From Clostridia bacterium (lineage in GTDB: Bacteria > Bacillota > Clostridia > Christensenellales > SZUA-584): DNA of 64,000 nt. The stretch covers positions 26,935-90,934 of the forward strand of contig QKIQ01000085.1 in NCBI GenBank assembly GCA_003249555.1. The letters run 5' to 3'. The notes under the pieces are model-generated. The model ran no database searches and had not been told where the DNA came from. It worked only from the letters and a program-made list of their open reading frames with translations. Below, piece after piece: positions 1-7,315 of this stretch. Position 1 is the stretch's first letter. Each line of letters opens with the position of its first letter. Made by a program: the position numbers and the translations under genes.

Positions 1-1059
1 CAGCGCATTCCGCCGCATTTTCAGTAACATCACCAGCCGTGATAGGTCTTTTTCAGTTTGCGTCCGTGTACGGGAGAGGAAGCGCCCCTGCTTCACTGTC
101 GGCACCGGCGCGCCCGTTCCCCAGGGACCGGAGCCAATCATCGCGCGTATCTTGTCCGCGTTCTCCGTCAGGTAGGTATAGTACACCTTTCCCCGGACGG
201 CTTTTTCGGACCGCCCGAGCACCATGCCGATGACTGTATAGCTGTCGCCAGCTCTAATGCCGTCCGCGACAGCTTGGAAATCCGCGTCAGTCCACTCGTT
301 TCGGTTGTCAGCTTTGACCGGGCGCTCTTTCAGCCCCAGATCGGTGCAGCGCCGTTGGATGGCGCCGGCCGATCGGCGGAGCATCGCGGACAGCTCTGCA
401 TACCCGTACTTGTACTGTTTGAGCAGATGCTTAAGACGGTTGTCCTCGGCTGGCGTCCACGGGTCTTTGCGCTGAAGCGCGAACGCCTCAAAATCCTTGC
501 GGCGCTGCGCCGGTACCCAGTCAGGCTCAATCCCTAGCACAAACGGCTCCATCTTTGAAAAGTCCAGAAACGCGCGGTTCTTCTCAGCCCATTTCCAGAA
601 CTCCTCGATGTACACCACCCTGAACGAACAGGCATTGACGCGCTTCCGGTGGACAGGCAAGCCGCGGTTTTTTACCCAGCTCTCTATCTTGTACGAGTAG
701 CTTTTTGCGCTCCCCGTCACGGCGGCAAGCAGCTGGTTGAGGGTGACATACTCTCCATTTTCGAGGAACGCGCCCAGTCCCAAAGTATCTTTTCGCTGTA
801 TCACGCCTTGCCGTGACCGGCCGAGGCTCTGTGCTATCGTGCCGATCGACTTCTTTCCCCAGTTTTCCTCAAGATAGTCGTCCTCGGCCTTCGTCCAGTT
901 ACGCCCCATCTTGACGCCGAGCTTATCTAGCCTGGCAAATACCGCGCACCGGCTCCGCCCCATCTGCCGCGCGATTTCAGCGGCCGAAAGTTTCTTCCCG
1001 ACCAACTCGCACAGCAGAGTTTCTTCTTCGGGTGTCCAGCGCCTGTATTCCGTCTTCAT
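1..1059 (-). CDS. Phage protein with four Myb/SANT-like DNA-binding repeats (partial)
   Basis: The reading frame is open from the ATG at 1059 to the window edge (353 codons, no stop), so the C-terminus is missing. Its ATG overlaps the stop of the upstream parB-like gene as ATGA, indicating translational coupling. Four tryptophan-led segments recur: RRWTPEEE near residue 7, RNWTKAEDD near 53, DPWTPAED near 200 and NEWTDADF near 241. Each is followed by a helix ending in a GRSR, RRSAG or GRSEK type turn. This W-T-x-x-E/D-D pattern is that of Myb/SANT or homeodomain-like HTH repeats found in phage-encoded DNA-binding proteins. A central stretch (residues about 98-165) resembles a separate DNA-binding domain. 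The protein probably binds phage DNA as a regulator, but the target is unknown. Confidence 0.75.
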   Translation of the reverse strand, partial: MKTEYRRWTPEEETLLCELVGKKLSAAEIARQMGRSRCAVFARLDKLGVKMGRNWTKAEDDYLEENWGKKSIGTIAQSLGRSRQGVIQRKDTLGLGAFLENGEYVTLNQLLAAVTGSAKSYSYKIESWVKNRGLPVHRKRVNACSFRVVYIEEFWKWAEKNRAFLDFSKMEPFVLGIEPDWVPAQRRKDFEAFALQRKDPWTPAEDNRLKHLLKQYKYGYAELSAMLRRSAGAIQRRCTDLGLKERPVKADNRNEWTDADFQAVADGIRAGDSYTVIGMVLGRSEKAVRGKVYYTYLTENADKIRAMIGSGPWGTGAPVPTVKQGRFLSRTRTQTEKDLSRLVMLLKMRRNAL

Positions 1060-2408
1060 TGTCCGTCGTCCGGATCTACGGCTTCAGGCTCCGGCTGCTC
1101 TGCCTTTTTCTCCGGCTGGTCGAACAACTCATGCGTTCCGTCCTGAAGCGCTTTTTCCTCGTCAGACATTTCATAGCCGAGCGCAGTTAACGTGTCATAG
1201 AGCACATCAAGGCTATTGTTTTTTTCATGCTCTATCATGTGCTGCCAGCTTTGTGCGTGGAAATAATCGTTGCTCGGCTTATCGTCAAAGCAAGCATAGG
1301 CAACAAGAAGCAAGGTTTTTTCCGGCTGTTCATAATACCTTCCAAAAATCAACTTGCGCTTGGCGTCCTGCACTTCGCTGTTATAATCCTCGCCTGCTGG
1401 CTTCTCGATATCGAGCAACTTTAATATATTGTTGAGGTCCGCGTGGCTATATTGAGTCAGCCTCCGGAAGGCAAGTGTGTAAATATGGGCAGAATGCTTC
1501 TTTGCCGCGCCAAACTCCTTTACAAAAGCGTACCTCAGTTCAAATGCTCGCTTCGACAGTTTTTTAAGCTCTGCCTCGCGCTTGCTGAATATTTTCTCAG
1601 CTTCTGTCTTTTCTTTTTTCTCCGGAACATCGGCGGTTTTGTAGAGAGAGATAGCGTAGTCGTTTAATGTGTAGAAATACTCCGTCTTGCCCGCGTCCTT
1701 CGGCTTTTTAAAATCTTCGCGCTTAAAGGCATGGAAATAGCGAACATTAGATGTGCCCTTAGGTTGATCTTTGACTTTTTTTGCCCAATCACCAAGCCAC
1801 TCCAACATCTCTTTTTTTCTCACGCTCTTCGCTTCTTCCTCGATGCACTGTTCCATTTGCCATTTAAAATTGTGCGTGCCGATCGCTTCAAGGGCTTTGT
1901 GTTTTAACTTGATGTCCTTTATCTGCTCCAGCGCAATATAATCTTGTATTGTGCCACCACGAGAAGAGGCTGCTTCAAGCTTATCCCGTTTTAGGTCCAT
2001 GAGCCGTATTCTGTGGCGGATGGTAGTTTCACTGAATCCCGTTTGCTTTGATATTCCCGTAATGGTATCGCCCAGGTTGAGCATCATCTGAAAGCCATCG
2101 GCCTGCTCCATCACAGTTAGGTCTGCGCGCTGCATGTTTTCAACCAGCATTGTTGCAACCTGCTCGTGTTTGTCCATGCCAGATATAACGCATGGCAGCT
2201 CTTCAACCCCCGCCATCACTGAGGCCGCGTGGCGACGATGCCCGATCACGATACGGTACGTTTCCTCAAATTCATCGGGTACGACCGTCAGATTTTGCAT
2301 GACACCCTGTCTCTTTATGCTGTCTGCCAGCTCTGTCAAGTCGCCGAGGTCTTTTCTCGGGTTGTCCGGATGCGGAAAAAGCAGTCCGGTTTTTATCATC
2401 GTTATCAT
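1056..2408 (-). CDS. ParB/Spo0J-family nuclease-like DNA-binding protein (phage)
   Basis: A 450-residue protein with a ParB N-terminal domain: the conserved GHRRHAA box is at residues 56-62, ENMQRADLT at about 90-98 and an HTH at about 112-135. The charged C-terminal half has no family I recognise. I place the start at the ATG at 2408, preceded by AAAGGAGC at a good distance, rather than the upstream TTG at 2423. No ParA-type ATPase is visible nearby, so plasmid-style partitioning is not demonstrated. Phage ParB-like proteins can also serve as regulators or nucleases. It is translationally coupled to the Myb-repeat gene downstream and follows the methyltransferase-like gene by 30 bp in the leftward early operon. 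Confidence 0.85.
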   Translation of the reverse strand: MITMIKTGLLFPHPDNPRKDLGDLTELADSIKRQGVMQNLTVVPDEFEETYRIVIGHRRHAASVMAGVEELPCVISGMDKHEQVATMLVENMQRADLTVMEQADGFQMMLNLGDTITGISKQTGFSETTIRHRIRLMDLKRDKLEAASSRGGTIQDYIALEQIKDIKLKHKALEAIGTHNFKWQMEQCIEEEAKSVRKKEMLEWLGDWAKKVKDQPKGTSNVRYFHAFKREDFKKPKDAGKTEYFYTLNDYAISLYKTADVPEKKEKTEAEKIFSKREAELKKLSKRAFELRYAFVKEFGAAKKHSAHIYTLAFRRLTQYSHADLNNILKLLDIEKPAGEDYNSEVQDAKRKLIFGRYYEQPEKTLLLVAYACFDDKPSNDYFHAQSWQHMIEHEKNNSLDVLYDTLTALGYEMSDEEKALQDGTHELFDQPEKKAEQPEPEAVDPDDGQ

Positions 2409-2438
2409 TTTTGCTCCTTTCAAATTGCGGGCTGCTGC

Positions 2439-3284
2439 TCAGAAAAACGCGAGCTGCCCTTTTTTTGTAACTCTATATTCCGTTTCCGGCTCTGCCAGCA
2501 TCTCGGTGATCTCCGGTGCTTTGGCCGCAGCGCTGAATATCATGTCCATCTGCGACCATACCCGGCGCCAGTGCCATATCTCCGTGAAGTAGAACGGGGT
2601 GAACCATACATTGCTGTCATTCTGACGGGGTATCAACCCGCGCCCGTCGTAGCTGATGGACGGACTGGTGATCGTATTGTCGATAACCACGTAGCCAGGG
2701 CAGCCCATAAGCGAGAGTTGAATGTAGCACATGCAGCCTACGATCATGTCGATATCCTGAGCTACGAATAGCACGGAGTTGTGGTAGTTGACGTTCTGCC
2801 TTCTGCATTCGTTGGCGAAGGCTACAAGCAGCGCGCCAGCTCCGCAGCACGGATCGCTGGCGGATATCCAGCCCTTTTCATCGATGTGGGCCTGTAGGTC
2901 GGTGCTGTTGATCTGTGCCATCATCCGGCATACGCTGTACGGTGTGAAGAATTGACCCTTGTAGTCGTTACTTAGCTCCAGCGCCATGAACATCTCGCCG
3001 AGGAAATCCTGATCTAGGTTCTCTTCCATGCCCATCACCGTTTCGGCAAACATGTTGCCGAATTCCACGTATTCCTCGTCGCTGTATTTCTTGCGCATGC
3101 CGTGGTATATCTGGGTTCGGTGTTCCGCGTTTGCATGATCAACGACGTTGGATATCTCGATCGCCGCCATCGTCACGAAGTCACTCCACACGTTCCAGCG
3201 GGAATGCCGGTAGCACAGCCGGTCAAAGCTCTTTGCGATATTCTTTTGATGGCCACCTCTGACCAGCTGTGCGCTGCTACTCAT
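2439..3284 (-). CDS. N6-adenine methyltransferase-like phage protein, catalytic motif not seen
   Basis: A 281-residue protein with the SAM-binding core of the HsdM/N6_Mtase family: QFFTP at residues 111-115, motif I DPCCGAGAL at 144-152 and an acidic AQDID strand end at 175-179. The NPPF/NPPY catalytic motif expected after the next strand is absent. The equivalent position reads IDNTITSP (201-208). It may therefore bind SAM or DNA without methylating, or use an unusual active site. The ATG overlaps the stop of the upstream gene as ATGA. No restriction subunit or specificity subunit accompanies it. Such stand-alone genes are common in Clostridial prophages, but I know of no settled function. 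Confidence 0.8.
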   Translation of the reverse strand: MSSSAQLVRGGHQKNIAKSFDRLCYRHSRWNVWSDFVTMAAIEISNVVDHANAEHRTQIYHGMRKKYSDEEYVEFGNMFAETVMGMEENLDQDFLGEMFMALELSNDYKGQFFTPYSVCRMMAQINSTDLQAHIDEKGWISASDPCCGAGALLVAFANECRRQNVNYHNSVLFVAQDIDMIVGCMCYIQLSLMGCPGYVVIDNTITSPSISYDGRGLIPRQNDSNVWFTPFYFTEIWHWRRVWSQMDMIFSAAAKAPEITEMLAEPETEYRVTKKGQLAFF

Positions 3285-3850
3285 GACTCGGACTCAATGT
3301 CCCCGTCATCCTCAATGCGCTCATATCCATAACCGTCATCAGCTTCCTCGTCATCATCGGCCAAGTCGTTTATATCCGGCGCTTCTTCGGTCTCAAGCGA
3401 TTCCATGCCGTCAACGTTTTCACCGCGCATGTCACCTGCTTCATCACTGGCCTTGTCGATATCCTCGACTGTCGGGAGGTTTTGCGTTGTTATCGGACCG
3501 ACGGAAAGCTTGTCAATCACCTCGCGCTGGAAGTACTGCAACCACAGGTAATGCATGTTTTTGAATAGCCGTTTAATCTTGTTGAAGAGGACATCGCTGA
3601 TTGAGAATGTCTCGGACATCTGGTATTCCAACTCACCGTCCTCGAATGTGAATACGATCTTTGCTTCGGGGCTTCTGTACCCGACTTCGTCCGCCTGTTC
3701 CAGCATGCTCATCTGTTCGCCCACGCCATTAGTGGGACAGATTGTGAGCGATATGGGGTATTTGTCTTGCCTGAATCGGAAAACGAGGTTGTTTTCGTCG
3801 CAGATACCCTGCAGCTTCTTTTTGTACGCATCGAACTTGAAATTTTCCAT
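3281..3850 (-). CDS. Acidic-tailed phage protein of unknown function
   Basis: Encodes 189 residues from the ATG at 3850, which has a GAGGAGA ribosome-binding site; the longer upstream reading frame lacks one. The N-terminal 110 residues look globular (alternating hydrophobic and charged residues, MENFKFDAYKKKL at the start). The last 50 residues are strongly acidic (Asp/Glu rich) and probably disordered. Acidic tails of this kind often mediate protein contacts or mimic DNA, but no family is recognised. It sits between the RusA-like resolvase and the methyltransferase-like gene, overlapping the latter by ATGA, so it probably belongs to the same replication and recombination transcript. Confidence 0.75.
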   Translation of the reverse strand: MENFKFDAYKKKLQGICDENNLVFRFRQDKYPISLTICPTNGVGEQMSMLEQADEVGYRSPEAKIVFTFEDGELEYQMSETFSISDVLFNKIKRLFKNMHYLWLQYFQREVIDKLSVGPITTQNLPTVEDIDKASDEAGDMRGENVDGMESLETEEAPDINDLADDDEEADDGYGYERIEDDGDIESES

Positions 3851-3863
3851 GATATTTCTCCTC

Positions 3864-4349
3864 TCATTTATTTGCGGTGAGGATTGTGACCTCGATCCGC
3901 GGTTGTCGTGAATAAAACTTTCTGACCTGTGCGTCAACTACTTGCGCATCATCCTTGTACGCAACTTTGTTTAAGCTGTCAGCCACCACTTTTGCGATGT
4001 TGTCCCAGTCTGGCTTTTTTGTTGGTCGAATCTCGCCGGTTTCTTTTTTTCTTTGCATTACCTTTGAGTCGCTTTTTGGAATCGTGTAGTATGCCATGAC
4101 ACGCATATCGAGCATCGCGTTATCTTGAAACTTGAATATTCCTATCTGCCGTCGATATTCGGATTTAATGAGGTTCTCGTACTGCACGGTTTTATCCGGT
4201 GTATATTCGCTGATTATGGCGCGTCCTGTTTTTGGGTCTACGACAGGCTGTCTTGTTTTCTTGTTGAACAGGGCCACCGCTCGCGCTCTCTCCTTACCCT
4301 GGGGTTCACCCAACACTGTGAATTTAACTTTCACCCTCTCAACCTCCAT
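3864..4349 (-). CDS. RusA-family Holliday junction resolvase
   Basis: A 161-residue protein with the full RusA signature: KPDWDN at residues 112-117, a further Asp at 124 and the DD pair at 133-134, which together form the acidic metal site that cuts four-way junctions symmetrically. The basic N-terminal region contains a VLGEPQGKERAR segment typical of the family. Length fits the usual 120-165 residues. In phages this enzyme resolves recombination and replication intermediates before packaging. The start overlaps the 3' end of the small cysteine-rich gene by 19 nt, consistent with one leftward operon. Confidence 0.93.
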   Translation of the reverse strand: MEVERVKVKFTVLGEPQGKERARAVALFNKKTRQPVVDPKTGRAIISEYTPDKTVQYENLIKSEYRRQIGIFKFQDNAMLDMRVMAYYTIPKSDSKVMQRKKETGEIRPTKKPDWDNIAKVVADSLNKVAYKDDAQVVDAQVRKFYSRQPRIEVTILTANK

Positions 4350-4486
4350 ATCAGCCTTTTAAGCCACCCGTGGCGGTGCTTCCAGTTATCTTCCGGCCCC
4401 ATGTTTATCCACTTACACCAGCAGCATGGAGTGTCCATCATGTGCCGCGGGTTATGCTTGCATGTGGTGCAGTCTTTTTCTTGCAT
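4331..4486 (-). CDS. Small cysteine-rich (possible zinc-binding) phage protein
   Basis: A 51-residue reading frame that fills the gap between the SleB-like gene and rusA. The ATG at 4486 shares its A with the upstream TGA stop (TGATG) and has GAGGTGAAGTG upstream. It contains a CTTC pair at residues 6-9 and a CCWC cluster at 21-24, with His residues between, a pattern suited to one zinc site. Its tail is Trp/Arg rich. The tight overlaps on both sides argue for a real gene. No family is recognised. Confidence 0.6.
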   Translation of the reverse strand: MQEKDCTTCKHNPRHMMDTPCCWCKWINMGPEDNWKHRHGWLKRLIWRLRG

Positions 4487-5046
4487 CACTTCACCTCTTC
4501 GTATGGATCCGGCAAAGTGAACTTCCAGTAGCGCCTTGAACCTTTTTTACGGAACCAGTTGTGACCACCATGGCCAGCAAAAAATATGTATTCCACTGGA
4601 AGTACTCGCCCCACATCCTCAACACCTTGCTTTTCAAATAGCCACCGCGTCACAACATCTTTGGCAATTTCACGAAGCTCTTCGAACAGCTCTTTATTTT
4701 TCTCACCGTATATTTTAGGATTGTCGCTATAAGCAAACTGTGACCTCTGTTTTATAACAGCACTGATTGTGTCGGGGTATTTTTCGTGATCGACTCGGTT
4801 GAGGACTGTCCAGACAACGGATGCTCTTTCAGCCGTTTTCTTTACGCCTCTGCACTCATTCCACATCAATTTCGCAAGCATATCGATCTCTGTCTCATAC
4901 TCGCCGAGCTGATCAGTCACTGTGGTTACGTCATCAATGGTGACGGATATCGTATGAGTGTCTTCCGGATCCGCCGCTTGTCCAATATTTACGTACATAC
5001 AAAGCGTGCATACTATCACAACAAAAGATATAAGTATTTTCTTCAT
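4486..5046 (-). CDS. Secreted SleB-like cell wall hydrolase (Hydrolase_2)
   Basis: Encodes 186 residues from the ATG at 5046, which follows a strong GGAGG. The first 25 residues form a signal peptide (MKK, hydrophobic core, GQAA). Residues 53-105 match the SleB/CwlJ-type Hydrolase_2 fold: LAKLMWNECRG with the probable catalytic Glu at 64, VVWTVLNRV at about 77-85 and TISAVIKQRSQF at 93-104. The family cleaves the glycan strand of peptidoglycan. A signal peptide on such an enzyme inside a phage replication cluster is odd, because phage lysins usually sit with a holin in the late region. It might remodel the wall of the lysogen, act in lysis, or be a captured host gene. Confidence 0.85.
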   Translation of the reverse strand: MKKILISFVVIVCTLCMYVNIGQAADPEDTHTISVTIDDVTTVTDQLGEYETEIDMLAKLMWNECRGVKKTAERASVVWTVLNRVDHEKYPDTISAVIKQRSQFAYSDNPKIYGEKNKELFEELREIAKDVVTRWLFEKQGVEDVGRVLPVEYIFFAGHGGHNWFRKKGSRRYWKFTLPDPYEEVK

Positions 5047-5062
5047 GGTTACCTCCAAAATC

Positions 5063-5872
5063 TTATTTGTCTTTCAGTCGGTAATTGCGCCCCTCTCGGC
5101 GCGAAATATCCAGCGCATAATCGCCACACATTTGCTTTATCCGGCTTCCCATCGCTTCATCCAGCGATATTATCTCGTCTATGTTCCTCTCAGACGTGAT
5201 GATCGTTATACCGCCGCGTACATAGCGTTTGTTGATAATTCTGAATGAGTGGTCTATATCCGCTGCTGTCGGTGGTTTGACCCTGCCGGAAACCTGGTCT
5301 AATACAGGCTTCATGAAATCGTCGATGTACAGCACCGCGCACTCCCCGCAATCATTCAGCAGTTTGTAATATTCCTCATCATCGTTGACGTTGGCTTTCA
5401 TCTCCGTCATTAGCAGACCATGTATCGCATACCGTGTAGATTCACCGCGGTTGAGATAGTGGGCACTTACCGCCGTTCCAAGATGAGTCTTTCCGCAGCC
5501 TGGTTGACCGGAGAGATACATGAAACGCGCCTTGTTTTGCTGTATAAATCTCTGGCACATATCAAGCATTGATTTTTGCCACGGCTCAATGGCATTGAAG
5601 TTATCAAAGCTGTTTATTTGCAAAAACTCCTCGACCTCTTCAGCGCTCTTTCCAAATCCCGAGTTTTCAAGCCGTAATAGCGAGCGGTATCTTTCCGCCG
5701 CGCGATCTGTTTCCATCATGGCAATTTCAGCGCTTTTTTTTAATCGCTGTTCCCACGCTTCTTTTCCATGTTCAGCGATAAATAATTTTCTGCGTTCTCG
5801 AGCTTCGCGCAGACCGTCAGCAAAAGCGCCGCCGATGCCTATAAACTCCGATATGTGATCAATATCGTCCAT
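5063..5872 (-). CDS. DnaC-like replicative helicase loader
   Basis: A 269-residue AAA+ ATPase. Walker A GQPGCGKTH is at residues 122-130 and Walker B VLYIDD at 180-185. The Arg/Lys-rich N-terminal helical part is where such loaders contact helicase. The start is the ATG at 5872, preceded by AGGAGG and one base past the stop of the replisome organiser gene. The combination of an initiator followed by a DnaC/DnaI-type loader is the standard replication module of Firmicutes siphophages, which load the host DnaB-type helicase. No phage helicase is visible in the window. Confidence 0.92.
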   Translation of the reverse strand: MDDIDHISEFIGIGGAFADGLREARERRKLFIAEHGKEAWEQRLKKSAEIAMMETDRAAERYRSLLRLENSGFGKSAEEVEEFLQINSFDNFNAIEPWQKSMLDMCQRFIQQNKARFMYLSGQPGCGKTHLGTAVSAHYLNRGESTRYAIHGLLMTEMKANVNDDEEYYKLLNDCGECAVLYIDDFMKPVLDQVSGRVKPPTAADIDHSFRIINKRYVRGGITIITSERNIDEIISLDEAMGSRIKQMCGDYALDISRREGRNYRLKDK

Positions 5873-5873
5873 G

Positions 5874-6665
5874 TCATACCTCCTGTGTGTATCGCGGTTT
5901 ATCTGGCGGTTTGTTTGGTTGCGGAGATGCGCGAGCATTGTCTTTTATCTCAAAAACGCCAAGCCACCCACGCTCGATACTCTGATTTAGTATGGCGATT
6001 TTATCCTCATCCGTTTGTGCCAGTCTGTTTAGTTTTGCAATCATGAGTTCAACCGCTTTTGGTGTCATTGTCCTTTTAAGTGCTTTGCGGTGTGCTTTAA
6101 AATCAGCTATCGCTTTTTCAAGTGGCGAAGCAGCATGCGCTTGCGCGTGGTCTTGGTCTTGGTCTTGGTCTTGGTCTTGGTTATGGTTTGGTATTGGTAG
6201 TGATACCGTTTCGATACCGTCTCGATACCGTCTCGATACCGTCTCGATACCGTTGAGTGGCTCTGGAAATTCATCTATGTATTTTTCACAATAAGTGTAT
6301 AAATCTTCGTAAAATAATTCGTATAAATGACTTTCGACAAAGCCGGATATTTCATTAAAACTTCCTCGTGCGTGATTCATATTGTTGTATGGATTAAATT
6401 TTAAAAACTGCTTTATAAAAACAATGTCGCCGTCACATGCGATCAGTTCCGCATCCTCAAGTACTTTCATTGCTGATTTATATTTAACTTCTGTCCAATC
6501 AAGATCAGTTAATGCATATCCTATCGGTAATATAAAAATGCCAGCGCTATTTCCATGAGGGCATGATAGCAAATACATATAGGCTAGCTTAGCAGTATCA
6601 TCCACTGATTTTAGCTTTTTGCTGCCCCATATTGTTGACTGAACTTTTGAATATCTGCTTGCCAT
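5874..6665 (-). CDS. Phage replisome organiser / replication initiator
   Basis: A 263-residue protein. Residues 1-105 form a winged-helix type N-terminal domain typical of phage replisome organisers (TAKLAYMYLLSCPHGN and an FLKFNPYNNMNHARG segment). A low-complexity linker follows, with GIETVS twice at 139-144 and 150-155 and a Gln-Asp run at 163-172. The C-terminal 80 residues are helical. It lies directly before the DnaC-like loader. The DNA coding for the linker carries an iteron array that could be the replication origin. GAGAGG precedes the ATG. The assignment to initiator is by fold and context, not by a unique motif. Confidence 0.85.
   Translation of the reverse strand: MASRYSKVQSTIWGSKKLKSVDDTAKLAYMYLLSCPHGNSAGIFILPIGYALTDLDWTEVKYKSAMKVLEDAELIACDGDIVFIKQFLKFNPYNNMNHARGSFNEISGFVESHLYELFYEDLYTYCEKYIDEFPEPLNGIETVSRRYRDGIETVSLPIPNHNQDQDQDQDQDHAQAHAASPLEKAIADFKAHRKALKRTMTPKAVELMIAKLNRLAQTDEDKIAILNQSIERGWLGVFEIKDNARASPQPNKPPDKPRYTQEV
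6151..6180. repeat. Hexanucleotide repeat, five exact copies of TCTTGG
   Basis: Five perfect tandem copies of a 6-bp unit lie inside the replisome organiser gene and encode alternating Gln and Asp. The unit is a multiple of three, so slippage would change linker length without a frameshift. It directly adjoins the iteron array. Confidence 0.9.
6202..6253. repeat. Five 11-bp direct repeats (iterons), candidate phage origin
   Basis: The core GATACCGT starts at 6202, 6213, 6224, 6235 and 6246, an exact 11-bp period; the full unit is CGATACCGTCT. Eleven is not a multiple of three, so conservation of the unit is best explained at the DNA level. 11 bp is about one helical turn, placing every copy on the same face. 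Arrays of this type inside initiator genes are the known origins of several phages. Confidence 0.75.
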
Positions 6666-6760
6666 AATGAACCTCTCAAAATAATCTATCTAAAATATAA
6701 TTTAAGCGTCATGTTGTTAGGATTATGGGGCCAGCCTGTGCCGACCCCAATTCGTCATGA

Positions 6761-7021
6761 TCAGAGACCGGCATCGTCCAGAGGCGGCAACCCCGCATCG
6801 TCCGTGGTATTTGATGGCTCGTCATCATCATTGCCAAATAACAAATCGAGCGTTTCAGTTAAATTGTAAGACTTCACTTTTTTGATAGCGCGAAGAGTTA
6901 CTTTTAGCTGAATCTCTGCTTTCAGCAGCTCTTCAAACCGCTGTGCGCTGATTGTTGTAACGTCCTGATCTGCACACAAAAGTCCTTCTTGAATCGTGGC
7001 TGTTTCCGAAGTGTTAACCAT
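6761..7021 (-). CDS. Small acidic phage protein of unknown function
   Basis: Encodes 86 residues with a good AAAGGAGA site before the ATG at 7021. The central part (residues 23-60) is predicted helical and may be a short coiled coil (ISAQRFEELLKAEIQLKVT). The last 25 residues are acidic with two DDAGL copies. No family is recognised. The gene lies between the HNH-like gene and the replisome organiser in the same orientation. The 95 bp that follow it before the next gene hold nothing I can identify. Confidence 0.65.
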   Translation of the reverse strand: MVNTSETATIQEGLLCADQDVTTISAQRFEELLKAEIQLKVTLRAIKKVKSYNLTETLDLLFGNDDDEPSNTTDDAGLPPLDDAGL

Positions 7022-7036
7022 GTAGAATCTCCTTTC

Positions 7037-7315
7037 TTAAAGATAGCTTTTTCCGAACACCTGCATGAATCTGTTCCGCCCATACAGCTGCTCAAATCGC
7101 TTTTGGGTTTCCTGTTTAATCTGCAGATCAAGCTTGCTGTCAAAATGTACGCCGCGGTCACTCATGTTGTGGTAGTCTGCGCGAAGCCATATCCAGCAGC
7201 CCCATTTATCTGAAGCTTTGCGGCGGCATCCATCGAATACGTGATGACAGTGAAGTCCGCTGACGCTGCCGGTTATGTAGCATTCCTTTTTTTCCTGCAT
7301 GATGCTATCTGCCAT
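7037..7315 (-). CDS. HNH-nuclease-like small phage protein
   Basis: Encodes 92 residues from the ATG at 7315 with GGGAGG upstream; the longer upstream frame overlaps the preceding gene and lacks a site. The motifs CYITG (12-16), LHCHHVF (21-27), a Cys pair region (30-40), YHNMS (48-52) and GVHF (55-58) give an H...HN...H arrangement like HNH endonucleases. The C-terminal FMQVFGKSYL ending recurs in a phage family often left unnamed. It probably binds zinc and nicks or cuts DNA, or acts structurally in recombination. It overlaps the NinB-like gene by 11 bp. Confidence 0.6.
   Translation of the reverse strand: MADSIMQEKKECYITGSVSGLHCHHVFDGCRRKASDKWGCWIWLRADYHNMSDRGVHFDSKLDLQIKQETQKRFEQLYGRNRFMQVFGKSYL

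Noticed and set aside
58..537. Plus-strand frame of 159 codons at the left edge
   Set aside because: It lies antisense to the open Myb-repeat gene, which has clear repeats and a coupled start.
6151..6253. Short tandem repeats as a possible CRISPR array
   Set aside because: Units are 6 and 11 bp with no spacers, and lie within a coding sequence.
6720..6756. GC-rich partial inverted repeat as a phage terminator
   Set aside because: Arms match poorly (GGGGCCAGCC against GGGGTCGGCA) and no T run follows.
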